From NCBI RefSeq assembly GCF_042665155.1, contig NZ_JBHTCG010000009.1, positions 124,001 to 188,000 on the forward strand: 64,000 nt of DNA. Reading direction: 5' to 3'. The notes beneath the pieces are model-generated. The model did not search any database. It was not told where the DNA came from and saw only the letters and a program-made list of their open reading frames with translations. Shown one piece after another: positions 8,979 to 16,358 of this stretch (positions within the stretch are counted from its first letter, which is position 1; each line of letters starts with the position of its first letter). This DNA is from Sphaerisporangium rhizosphaerae (GTDB taxonomy: Bacteria; Actinomycetota; Actinomycetes; Streptosporangiales; Streptosporangiaceae). A program made the position numbers and the translations under genes.

Positions 8979-9728
8979 TCAGCGCCGGCGACGGGACTCG
9001 CGCTCGGCGGCGTCCAGGGCGGCGGCCTGCTCGGGGGTCGGGGCCGCGCCGCCGAGGTGGGCGGGCTGCCACCACGCGCCGGCGGCGTCCGCGACGCCGG
9101 GGTAGGCCCGCTGCACGCCGTCGAGCCGCCGCTCCATCGTGGCCCGCAGGGCGGCCGTCAACTCCTCGGTGTCCTGGCCGGGCTTGGGGTACAGCGGCTC
9201 GCCGATGTCGATGGTGACCGGGATGTGCCGCTGGGTGAGGCGCTTCGGCCGGCCCTTGGTCCACATGCGCTGCGTGCCCCACAGAGTGACCGGGATCAGC
9301 GGCACCTCGGCCTCGGCCGCCATGCGCACGGCGCCGTTCTTGATCTGCTCGACGGTGAAGGAGCGGCTGATGGTGGCCTCGGCGAAGACGCCGACGACCT
9401 CCCCCGCCCGCAGGCGCGCGACGGCCTGGCCGTAGGCCCCCGCGCCCGCCGAGCGGTCGACCGGGATGTGGCGCATCGCGCGCATCAGCGGACCGGAGAC
9501 GGGATGGGCGAAGACCTCCTTCTTGGCCATGAACCGGGTGAGCCGCCCGGCGGGCAGGGCGCCGTAGCCGACGAAGAGGAAGTCGAGGTAGCTGATGTGG
9601 TTGCTCACCAGGACCGCTCCCCCGCTCGCCGGGACGTGCTCGGCCCCTCTCACGTCGATGCGCACGTCGAGCGCCTTGAACAGCCCGCGCGCGGTCGTGA
9701 TCACCAGGGGGTACACGATCTCAGCCAT
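8979..9728 (-). CDS. PlsC-like 1-acylglycerol-3-phosphate acyltransferase
   Basis: 249 aa. Probably acylates lysophosphatidic acid or a related acceptor at the membrane. Motif I is NHISYLDFLF (NHxxxxD), motif II region AGRLTRFMAKKEVF, motif III FAEATISRS (variant of FPEGTRS) and motif IV VPLIPVTLWG. The Ala-for-Pro and Ala-for-Gly changes in motif III are common in actinomycete paralogues. ATG 9728 starts just before a hydrophobic stretch (VYPLVITTARGLFKAL). Longer in-frame starts exist, but that sequence is low-complexity and lies upstream of a GTTACGGT-like promoter end, so the short start is preferred. It is convergent with the STAS gene, and no operon partner is evident. Confidence 0.85.
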   Translation of the reverse strand: MAEIVYPLVITTARGLFKALDVRIDVRGAEHVPASGGAVLVSNHISYLDFLFVGYGALPAGRLTRFMAKKEVFAHPVSGPLMRAMRHIPVDRSAGAGAYGQAVARLRAGEVVGVFAEATISRSFTVEQIKNGAVRMAAEAEVPLIPVTLWGTQRMWTKGRPKRLTQRHIPVTIDIGEPLYPKPGQDTEELTAALRATMERRLDGVQRAYPGVADAAGAWWQPAHLGGAAPTPEQAAALDAAERESRRRR

Positions 9729-9840
9729 GCCTGCACCGTAACCTACGGACGGGTAACCTGCGGTGCCGGCGGGACGGCGGCGCCCGCCCGGCGCCCGGCC
9801 GACGCCCGGCCGGCGCGGGCGCAAGCCGTCCGGGGCCGGG

Positions 9841-11595
9841 TCAGTGGCCGCGGAAGGCCTCCTCCAGCCACCACGAGCCACGGTCGGCGGTGATCTTGGC
9901 GTGGACGAGCAGCGGGCGGTCGCGCTGGCCGTCCAGCCAGCGCGACACCCCGGCCAGGCCTGCGGGCTCCCGCACGGTCACCGTGTCCCAGCCGTACCCG
10001 CGGGCGACGGCGGCGATGTCGCACGGCGGGAACCGCACCCGGTCCAGGGCGTGCCCCTGCGGGCCGAAGTGGTGGACCTCGGCGCCGTAGGCCTCGTCGT
10101 CGTACACCACGACCACCATGGGCAGGCCCAGCCGGACGACGGTCTCCAGCTCGGCGACGCCCATCAGCGCGCCGCCGTCGCCGAGCGCCGCGACGGGAAG
10201 CAGGTCGGGACGGGCCAGCGCGGCGCCCACCGCCGTCGCGAGGCCCAGCCCGACCGACTGGAACGCCTGGGTGAAGCAGAAGGCGTTCTCGTCGGGCACC
10301 GACAGGTACATCGACGGGTAGCCCATGAAGTTGCCGGAGTCGACGGAGACGAGCCGCCCGGCGGGCAGCAGGTCGTCAAGGGCGATCGACAGCGTGCGCG
10401 GGTCGATGCGGCCGCCGCCCGAGCCGTCGGGGTACGGGACGTCCCGCCAGGCGACCTCGCGGGCGATCCGCTCGGCCAGGGCAGGGGTGCGCCACCCCTC
10501 GCCGCCGGCCCGCGAATCCACGGCCCCGCCGCCGGACCCCGAACCCGGCGTCTCTCCGCGTGCGCGCGAGCCCGGGCCCTCACCGCGGGGGCGGGGCCCG
10601 AGGGCCTCGGCGACCGCGCGGGCGGTGGCGGCCACGTCGCCGGCGACGCCGAGGGCGACCGGGCGGTGCGCGCCGATGGCGTCGTGGTCGAGGTCGACCT
10701 GGACGACGGTCGCGGAGGGCCCGATGAGCGCGCCGTGCCGCGTGGTCCACATGTTCAGCCCGCACCCCCAGCCGACGACCACGTCGGAGTCGCGGATCAG
10801 CTCGGCGGCGAGCGGCGAGGCGAACCCGCCGCTGACGTCCAGGCTCCACGGGTTCCCGACGAACAGGCCGCGGGCCACGGCCGAGGTGGCGAGCAGCGCG
10901 CCGGTGCGTTCGGCCAGCCGTTCCAGCTCGCGCCGAGCCCGCCTCGCCCCGCGTCCGGCGACGAAGACGGGACGGCGGGCCCCGGCGAGCACCTTGGCCA
11001 GCTCGGCGGCCGCCTCGGGCGAGGGCCGCGCGCCGTGCTCGCCCGCGCCGTGCTCGCCCGCGCCGTGACGCGGGACCGTGACGCCGTTCCCGGCGGGAGT
11101 CTCCACGTCGTCCACCCGCGCGTTCTGCAGGCCGAGCGGAAGGTTCAGCAGGACGGTCGCGCGCCGGTCGGCGGCCAGGCGGAAGGCCCGCGCAGTGTCG
11201 GCGACGGCGGTGGCGGCCGACTCCACCCGCGCGGGCACGGCTCCGACGGCGGCGGCCAGGGCGCTCTGGTCGATGTGGAAGTTGGAGCGGGGTTCGAGCG
11301 CCTCGGCGGCCAGGACGAGCAGCGGGGTTCGGCTCTTGGCCGCCTCGGTGATGCCGGTCATCGCGTTGGTCAGCCCCGGCCCCTGGTGCACGCTGAGGAC
11401 ACCGACGGTGCCGCTCATGCGGGCGTAGGCGTCGGCCATGGTGGCCGCGCCGCCCTCGTGGCGGGCGGCGACGAACCGCACGCCGTGCTCGGCCAGCGCG
11501 TTGACCAGGTGGAAGTTGCCGCTGCCGACCAGCCCGAAGGCGGTGCGGACGCCGAGCTCCGCGAGGGCGCGGCCGACGGCGCGAGCGACGGTCAT
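9841..11595 (-). CDS. Thiamine-diphosphate-dependent enzyme, acetolactate-synthase-like
   Basis: 584 aa with the three-domain ThDP layout. N-terminal Pyr domain: GLVGSGNFHLVNAL and the conserved Glu in ARHEGGAATMADAYAR. Middle Rossmann-like domain: about 195-335. C-terminal PP domain: ALGDGGALMGVAELETVV ending VVVYDDEAYG. The usual GDG-x(25-27)-NN metal motif ends here in DD rather than NN, so the metal site deviates from acetolactate synthase and the reaction is uncertain. Two low-complexity insertions (HGAGEHGAGEHGA; GPRPRGEGPGSRARGE) lie in domain linkers. The start overlaps the stop of the cyclase gene (ATGA), making one operon. A regulatory small subunit (IlvH) is absent, which argues against valine synthesis. 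Confidence 0.85.
   Translation of the reverse strand: MTVARAVGRALAELGVRTAFGLVGSGNFHLVNALAEHGVRFVAARHEGGAATMADAYARMSGTVGVLSVHQGPGLTNAMTGITEAAKSRTPLLVLAAEALEPRSNFHIDQSALAAAVGAVPARVESAATAVADTARAFRLAADRRATVLLNLPLGLQNARVDDVETPAGNGVTVPRHGAGEHGAGEHGARPSPEAAAELAKVLAGARRPVFVAGRGARRARRELERLAERTGALLATSAVARGLFVGNPWSLDVSGGFASPLAAELIRDSDVVVGWGCGLNMWTTRHGALIGPSATVVQVDLDHDAIGAHRPVALGVAGDVAATARAVAEALGPRPRGEGPGSRARGETPGSGSGGGAVDSRAGGEGWRTPALAERIAREVAWRDVPYPDGSGGGRIDPRTLSIALDDLLPAGRLVSVDSGNFMGYPSMYLSVPDENAFCFTQAFQSVGLGLATAVGAALARPDLLPVAALGDGGALMGVAELETVVRLGLPMVVVVYDDEAYGAEVHHFGPQGHALDRVRFPPCDIAAVARGYGWDTVTVREPAGLAGVSRWLDGQRDRPLLVHAKITADRGSWWLEEAFRGH
11031..11067. repeat. 15-bp tandem repeat inside the ThDP enzyme gene
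   Basis: CGCCGTGCTCGCCCG is present twice exactly (11031-11045, 11046-11060) plus a partial third copy. It encodes the HGAGEHGAGEHGA linker. Confidence 0.85.
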
Positions 11596-12365
11596 CGCTC
11601 GACGAGCGCCAGGACGCGCACGGGGCTGCCCGAGCCGCCGACGATGGGCAGCGGCGGGGCCAGGACGACCGATCCGGTGACCGGGAGCCGGTCGAGGTTG
11701 CGGAGCTGGGTCAGCCCGTACTTCCCGGCGCCGAGCATGAACGAGTGGCAGGGGAAGGCCGGTTCGAAGGAGTGCCCGGCCCCGGCGTCGGTGCCGACGG
11801 TCTCCACGCCGATGCCGCGGATCGGGGTCTCCTCGGCCAGCCAACGCGCGCACTGCGCCGAGATGCCCGGGGTGTGCGAGCCGGTCTCGTCGGCGTTGAG
11901 GAACTCCGCCTGGTCGCCCGCGCGGGAGTCCCAGCCGGTGCGGTAGAGCAGCCAGCCGCCGTCGGGCAGCGCCCCGTTGGCCTTCTCCCACTCTTTGACG
12001 TGCTCGATCTGGAGCAGGAAGTCGTGGTCGGCCGCGGCGTGGGCGGCGAAGTCCAGGACGACGGCGGGGCCGATCAGGCTCGGCGGCGGCACCTGCGCGA
12101 CGTCCTCGCCCTCGCGGCCGGTGACCCAGTGGATCGGGGCGTCGAAGTGCGTGCCGACGTGCTCGCCGGTCACGATGTCGTTCCAGTACCAGGCGGGGCC
12201 GCGGTCGTCGTACCGGCTGATCTCGGTGAGCCGGAAGGGGGCGGTGTTGGCGAACGGCTCGGGCAGCATGAGGACCGGGGTGTCGGAGCTCAGTGGAGCG
12301 GTGAGGTCGACCACCTCGATGGCCCCGGTCCGGATCCCCTCGACGAGACTGCTCAACACCGACAT
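11592..12365 (-). CDS. Cyclase-family / kynurenine-formamidase-like metal-dependent hydrolase
   Basis: 257 aa. The family (PF04199) includes bacterial kynurenine formamidase, isatin hydrolase and polyketide-cyclase-annotated proteins; all use a metal bound by an HxGTHxDxPxH motif, seen here as HVGTHFDAPIHW at about residues 70-81. Further conserved segments are LLYRTGWD and GIGVETVGTDAG. GGGAGGCAAGG precedes the ATG. It is the first gene of an operon with the ThDP enzyme, suggesting a hydrolase plus C-C lyase or ligase pathway. Without kynureninase or tryptophan dioxygenase nearby, a tryptophan role is not supported. It diverges from dhaK across a 163-bp gap. Confidence 0.85.
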   Translation of the reverse strand: MSVLSSLVEGIRTGAIEVVDLTAPLSSDTPVLMLPEPFANTAPFRLTEISRYDDRGPAWYWNDIVTGEHVGTHFDAPIHWVTGREGEDVAQVPPPSLIGPAVVLDFAAHAAADHDFLLQIEHVKEWEKANGALPDGGWLLYRTGWDSRAGDQAEFLNADETGSHTPGISAQCARWLAEETPIRGIGVETVGTDAGAGHSFEPAFPCHSFMLGAGKYGLTQLRNLDRLPVTGSVVLAPPLPIVGGSGSPVRVLALVER

Positions 12366-12528
12366 CCTTGCCTCCCGCTCGTGACCGTAGGAACCGATAC
12401 TCCTCCCTCCGGCCGCTCCGCGTCATCACCCGCGGCGCGGTCCGCGCCGGATCGCCCGGCGCTTGCCGGATGCCGCGAACGGGGAGAGATTTGCCGAAAG
12501 ACCACCAACGCGAGTCGAAGGCCGGGTC

Positions 12529-13521
12529 ATGAAGAAGCTCATCAACAGCACCGACTCCGTCGTCACCGACGCGCTCGCCGGGATGGCCGCGGCCCACCCC
12601 GACCTGCGGGTCGACCTGGCGCACAAGGTCGTGTACCGCCGGGCGGCGCCCACGCCGGGCAAGGTGGGGCTGGTCTCGGGCGGCGGCTCGGGCCACGAGC
12701 CGCTGCACGCGGGCTTCGTCGGCCACGGCATGCTGGACGCCGCGTGCCCGGGAGAGATCTTCACCTCCCCCGTCCCCGACCAGGTCATCGAGGCCTCGCA
12801 CGGCGTGGACGGCGGTGCGGGGGTGCTGCACATCGTCAAGAACTACACCGGCGACGTGATGAACTTCGAGATGGCCGCCGAGGTGTGCGCGGAGGAGGGC
12901 GTCGAGGTCGGCACCGTCCTGGTCAACGACGACGTCGCCGTCAAGGACTCCCTCTACACCGCCGGGCGCCGCGGCACGGGCGCCACCGTCTTCGTCGAGA
13001 AGATGACCGGGGCGCTCGCCGAGACCGGGGCCCCGCTGGGCGAGGTGGCGAAGCTCGGCGGGCGGGTGAACGCGCGCAGCCGGTCGTTCGGCGTCGCGCT
13101 GTCGTCCTGCACCGTCCCGGCGGCGGGCGGGCCGACCTTCGACCTGGGGGACGCCGAGGTGGAGCTGGGCATCGGCATCCACGGCGAACCGGGCAGGACG
13201 CGCGCGCCCGCTGCCCCGGCGCGCGAACTCACCCGCGTCGCCATGGACGCAGTCCACGACGACCTGCCATTGTCCGGAGAGGTCCTGGTGATGGTCAACG
13301 GCATGGGCGGCACCCCGCTCGTGGAGCTGTACGTCGTGTTCGCCGAGGTCGCCGCCTACCTGCGCGAGAAGGGGGCCGTTCCGGCGCGCAGCCTGGTCGG
13401 CAACTACGTCACCAGCCTGGACATGCAGGGCTTCTCGGTCACCGTGTGCCTGCTGACCGACCAACTGACCCAGTTGTGGGACGCTCCGGTGCAGACCCCG
13501 TCCCTGCGCTGGGGCCGCTGA
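12529..13521 (+). CDS. dhaK: Dihydroxyacetone kinase, substrate-binding subunit DhaK
   Basis: 330 aa, the usual family length. DhaK holds dihydroxyacetone as a hemiaminal on a histidine while DhaL-ADP phosphorylates it. Seen here: LVSGGGSGHEPLHAGFVG near the N-terminus (substrate pocket), KNYTGDVMNFEMA, NDDVAVKD, and H218 in GIGIHGEPG, the covalent histidine position. VNGMGGTPLVELY follows. ATG 12529 (MKKLINST) is the family start, with GAAGG upstream. It is followed after 3 bp by dhaL and then dhaM, a compact operon for phosphoenolpyruvate-dependent dihydroxyacetone use. Confidence 0.95.
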   Translation: MKKLINSTDSVVTDALAGMAAAHPDLRVDLAHKVVYRRAAPTPGKVGLVSGGGSGHEPLHAGFVGHGMLDAACPGEIFTSPVPDQVIEASHGVDGGAGVLHIVKNYTGDVMNFEMAAEVCAEEGVEVGTVLVNDDVAVKDSLYTAGRRGTGATVFVEKMTGALAETGAPLGEVAKLGGRVNARSRSFGVALSSCTVPAAGGPTFDLGDAEVELGIGIHGEPGRTRAPAAPARELTRVAMDAVHDDLPLSGEVLVMVNGMGGTPLVELYVVFAEVAAYLREKGAVPARSLVGNYVTSLDMQGFSVTVCLLTDQLTQLWDAPVQTPSLRWGR

Positions 13522-13524
13522 CCC

Positions 13525-14256
13525 ATGGACGCCCGGTTCTTCACCGCCTGGGTCGAGGAGACGGCTCGTGCCGTCGCCGCCGGCCGTGACCGCCTGACGC
13601 GGCTCGACGCCGCGATCGGCGACGCCGACCACGGGACCAACCTGGACCGCGGCTTCACCGCCGTCCGCGAGGCGCTGTCCGCCGCGTTCCCCGGCACCCC
13701 CGGAGCCGTTCTCACCCTGACCGGCACGACCCTCATCCGCAAGGTCGGCGGCGCCTCCGGCCCGCTGTACGGCACCGTCTTCCGGCGGATGGGCGCCGTC
13801 CTCACCGCCGCGCGGCGCGAAGGGCCGGGCGAGCCGGCGGGTCACGGCCCGGCGGGGTGGTCGTCACCGCCGGGCGCCGGGTACCGGCCCGAGGCACCCG
13901 AGGACCCCGAGGAGGAGGTCACGGTGACGCTCGCCGATCTCGCCGCCGCGTTCGAGGCGGGGCTGGCCGGGGTGCGCAAGCTCGGCGGCGCGCAGGAGGG
14001 CGACAAGACCATGGTCGACGCCCTGGCGCCCGCCACCCGTGCCCTCTCCGGCGCCGTGCGCGCCGGCCGCGGAGCGCGGGAGGTGTTCGACGCCGCGCTC
14101 GCCGCGGCTCGGGAGGGGGCCGTGGCGACCGTCCCCCTGATGGCGCGCAAGGGGCGGGCCAGCTACCTGGGTGAGCGGAGCATCGGCCACGAGGACCCGG
14201 GCGCCGCCTCCACGGTCCTGCTGTTCGCCGCCCTGCGCGCGGCGGCGGGCGGCTGA
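13525..14256 (+). CDS. dhaL: Dihydroxyacetone kinase, nucleotide-binding subunit DhaL
   Basis: 243 aa, longer than the usual roughly 200-210. DhaL keeps ADP bound and passes phosphate from DhaM to dihydroxyacetone on DhaK. Visible motifs are DAAIGDADHGTNLDRG (Mg/ADP aspartates, about residues 29-44), KVGGASGPLYG and GGAQEGDKTMVDAL. An insertion rich in Gly and Pro (about residues 95-130: EGPGEPAGHGPAGW to APEDPEEE) explains the extra length and looks like a local low-complexity expansion. It sits between dhaK and dhaM with 3-bp gaps on both sides. Confidence 0.93.
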   Translation: MDARFFTAWVEETARAVAAGRDRLTRLDAAIGDADHGTNLDRGFTAVREALSAAFPGTPGAVLTLTGTTLIRKVGGASGPLYGTVFRRMGAVLTAARREGPGEPAGHGPAGWSSPPGAGYRPEAPEDPEEEVTVTLADLAAAFEAGLAGVRKLGGAQEGDKTMVDALAPATRALSGAVRAGRGAREVFDAALAAAREGAVATVPLMARKGRASYLGERSIGHEDPGAASTVLLFAALRAAAGG

Positions 14257-14259
14257 CCG

Positions 14260-14652
14260 ATGAGCATCCCCGAACGGCGGGTCGGCATCGTCCTGGTCTC
14301 GCACAGCGACGCCCTGGCCAGGGAGGCGGCGGCGCTTGTGCGGCAGATCGCGGGCGCGCACGCGCGCGTCGCGCCGGCCGGAGGAACCGACGAGGGCGGC
14401 TGCGGCACCAGCGCCGACAAGATCGCCGCGGCCGTCGAGGAGGTCGACCAGGGAGCCGGCGTGGTGCTGATCCCCGACCTCGGCAGCTCGGTGCTCACCG
14501 CCCGCCTGTTCGAGGAACCCGGCTCGGTGGTCATCGCGGACGTGCCGTTCGTCGAGGGGGCCATCTCCGCCGCCGTCCTGGCCGCCACCGGCGCCCCGCT
14601 CGCGGACGTCCTGGCCGCGGCACAGGAGGCGAGGACCTACCGCAAGCTCTGA
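14260..14652 (+). CDS. dhaM: PTS-dependent dihydroxyacetone phosphocarrier DhaM, single domain
   Basis: 130 aa. Contains only the EIIA-mannose-like domain. GIVLVSHSDALA places the phosphorylated histidine at H15, GGTDEGGCGTSADKI is the following conserved loop, and VVLIPDLGSS and VPFVEGA complete the domain. The E. coli protein carries additional HPr and EI-like domains, which are absent here, so phosphate must come from the cell's general PTS proteins (HPr), encoded elsewhere. Last gene of dhaKLM, followed by a strong hairpin. Confidence 0.92.
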   Translation: MSIPERRVGIVLVSHSDALAREAAALVRQIAGAHARVAPAGGTDEGGCGTSADKIAAAVEEVDQGAGVVLIPDLGSSVLTARLFEEPGSVVIADVPFVEGAISAAVLAATGAPLADVLAAAQEARTYRKL

Positions 14653-14664
14653 CCGGCGGCGGGC

Positions 14665-14703
14665 TCTCCCGGCCGGCCGGGGCGACAGGCGCCGGCCGGG
14701 AGA
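14665..14703. terminator. Bidirectional hairpin between dhaM and doxX
   Basis: Perfect 12-bp stem TCTCCCGGCCGG / CCGGCCGGGAGA with a 15-nt loop, centred between two convergent genes. Confidence 0.7.
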
Positions 14704-14711
14704 CCAGGCCG

Positions 14712-15065
14712 CTAGGCCGCCATCGGCAGCAGGACGGCGAGCACGACCGACAGCAGGCAGAGGACCGCGGCGGGCGCGGTCTTGTCGAACTTGTCGCCCG
14801 TCCGCACGTGGACGACCACCGCGCCCGCCATGAGCAGAGCCAGGCCCACGGCGGCGGCGATGCCCAGCGGCACGACCCACAGGCCGATGACCAGACCGGC
14901 GGCGCCGGCGACCTCGGGCACTCCGATCAGGCGGTACTTGGGGTAGTCGATGCCGAGGTGCTGCGCGCTCTCCCGCATCGCCGCCGCTCCGGCCAGCTTG
15001 GCCACGCCGGAGGCGGCGAAGGTCGCCGCGAGCAGGATGGTGAGGACGATCACGGCGATGTTCAT
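14712..15065 (-). CDS. DoxX-family small membrane protein
   Basis: 117 aa, four predicted transmembrane helices (about residues 4-22, 45-65, 67-87 and 96-114). The N-terminal FAASGVAKLAG and GVPEVAGAAGLVIGLW are DoxX signatures. The biochemical role of the family is poorly defined; some members are linked to thiol or redox stress. It diverges from the HxlR regulator with a 96-bp gap carrying an inverted repeat, so it is probably the target of that regulator. Confidence 0.85.
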   Translation of the reverse strand: MNIAVIVLTILLAATFAASGVAKLAGAAAMRESAQHLGIDYPKYRLIGVPEVAGAAGLVIGLWVVPLGIAAAVGLALLMAGAVVVHVRTGDKFDKTAPAAVLCLLSVVLAVLLPMAA

Positions 15066-15101
15066 GGGAACGGCTCCAGCTCTGGGAGTTCGAAGATCGG
15101 A

Positions 15102-15128
15102 TGAAGTGCAGGAAGAGTATCTGCTTCA
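15102..15128. promoter_or_regulatory. Candidate HxlR operator
   Basis: Imperfect inverted repeat TGAAGTGCAG / CTGCTTCA with a 9-nt spacer, in the divergent doxX-hxlR promoter. HxlR-type regulators often bind between themselves and a divergent target. Confidence 0.4.
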
Positions 15129-15161
15129 GATTTGGAACCCACAAGGGGTTAGACTCCGGAC

Positions 15162-15509
15162 ATGGATGCGGACGGGGCGGACCACGTGGTCTGCGATCAT
15201 CTGTTCCACGTCTTCGCGCTGCTGGGCAAGCGGTGGAACGGCCTGATCATCGGAGCGCTGCTCGGCGGTCCCGCCCGCTTCAGCGAGCTCGAACGGGGCA
15301 TTTCGGGCATCGGCGGTCCCATGCTGTCGCGCCGGCTGGTCGAGCTCGCCGAGGTCGGCCTGGTCGAACGGCACGTCGAGACCGGCCCGCCGGTCGAGGT
15401 GTCCTACCAGCTCACCCCGGCGGGCGAGGGCCTGCGCCCGTCGGTGGAGGAGCTGCGCCGATGGGGAGAGAGGTTCTGCGGCTCACCGCCCCCGCCCGCC
15501 TGCTCCTGA
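15162..15509 (+). CDS. HxlR-family transcriptional regulator
   Basis: 115 aa. Winged helix with the HxlR signature: CDHLFHVFALLGKRWNGLIIGAL (about residues 11-33), ARFSELERGISGIGGPMLSRRLVEL and the wing VERHVETGPPVEVSYQLTPAGEGL. The near N-terminal Cys11 is the position used as a redox or aldehyde sensor in several family members. It is divergent from doxX and probably controls it. The C-terminus (GSPPPPACS) is low-complexity. Confidence 0.9.
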   Translation: MDADGADHVVCDHLFHVFALLGKRWNGLIIGALLGGPARFSELERGISGIGGPMLSRRLVELAEVGLVERHVETGPPVEVSYQLTPAGEGLRPSVEELRRWGERFCGSPPPPACS

Positions 15510-16358
15510 CCGTTGACGGCGGCCGGCCGGGCGCGCCGATCGCCCGGCGCCCGGAGGCGGGCGCGCCGGCCGCGCTCGCGAAACGCTTCGATACCGCGGA
15601 GCGAAACCTTTGCGACGCAGGTGGGAACGGGGAGCTAATCGGCCGCCCGGGCCGCGGCGGGCACGGGGACGACCCCGGACGGCTCCACGTGAACCGGGGC
15701 CCAAAACGCCGTGACCGTGTCGCAGGGAATGGCCGATTTCATAACTCGTTGCAAACCCTAACGGCGCCGGCGGCGCCGGCGGCCGGTGGAGGAACGCGAC
15801 CGGCCCGCCCGGCATTCCCGGACGCCCGTACGCTCCGCCGGGCGCGTACCTCGCATGGGGAGGCGCACGGCGATGCCGCGACAGGCCGCGCCCGAGAACC
15901 ACGGCGGCACCCCCACCAGGTCCGCGGGCATCACCGTGGCGCTCGCACCGGGTCCGCGAGGATCGCCGTGGCGCCCGCGCCGGATCCGCGGGACGAGCCG
16001 TGGCGCCCGCCGCGAACATGAATATTCATCGGGATATCACCACGGATATTCCGGCGTTGATACAAGTGTACCGTGATGGCCGTCTTGACGTATCCGGCGG
16101 GCGCATCTTAGAGTTTCGACGGGATTAGGGGCAGGGAATGGGGCTTCCTGCGCACGGGGAATCACCATACGCCGGGCGACCGGCCGCGTACTCGGCACTT
16201 CGCGCGCACTGTTCCGGTATTCAATTATTTAATTCCGGCCGTCGCACATGAGAGTGACTCATGACATACTCCGCCGCGTACTTCGCGGGCCCCCGGCCGT
16301 TGGCGGCCGGCATCCGCCGCACACCGCACCGCGCCCCGGCCGGTGAGGGGGGGCGCCG
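15510..16358. other. Long intergenic region, no gene supported
   Basis: 849 bp. The open frames here have arginine/proline/glycine-rich translations without family features and are rejected. The first half is GC-rich, with loosely repeated gtggcgcccgcgccggatccg-like units (about 15900-16010). From about 16015 to 16260 the sequence turns AT-rich and carries the probable promoter of the next gene. Confidence 0.6.
16085..16114 (+). promoter_or_regulatory. Candidate promoter upstream of the ketosynthase relic
   Basis: TTGACG (16085-16090), an 18-bp spacer and TAGAGT (16109-16114) in an AT-rich stretch. A leader of roughly 240 nt would precede the ATG at 16359. Confidence 0.35.

Noticed and set aside
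9728..9881. Longer N-terminus for the PlsC-like protein
   Set aside because: The extra 51 residues are Arg/Pro-rich and unconserved, and lie upstream of the best start and probable promoter.
9841..13845. A 4-kb open frame on the minus strand spanning the ThDP enzyme, cyclase and dhaK-dhaL regions
   Set aside because: Only its last 585 codons match a protein family. The rest is antisense or out of frame to clear genes and is open because stop codons are rare in very GC-rich DNA.
15483..16076. Possible small genes in the 15.5-16.1 kb gap
   Set aside because: Compositionally biased translations, no ribosome-binding sites and no family resemblance.
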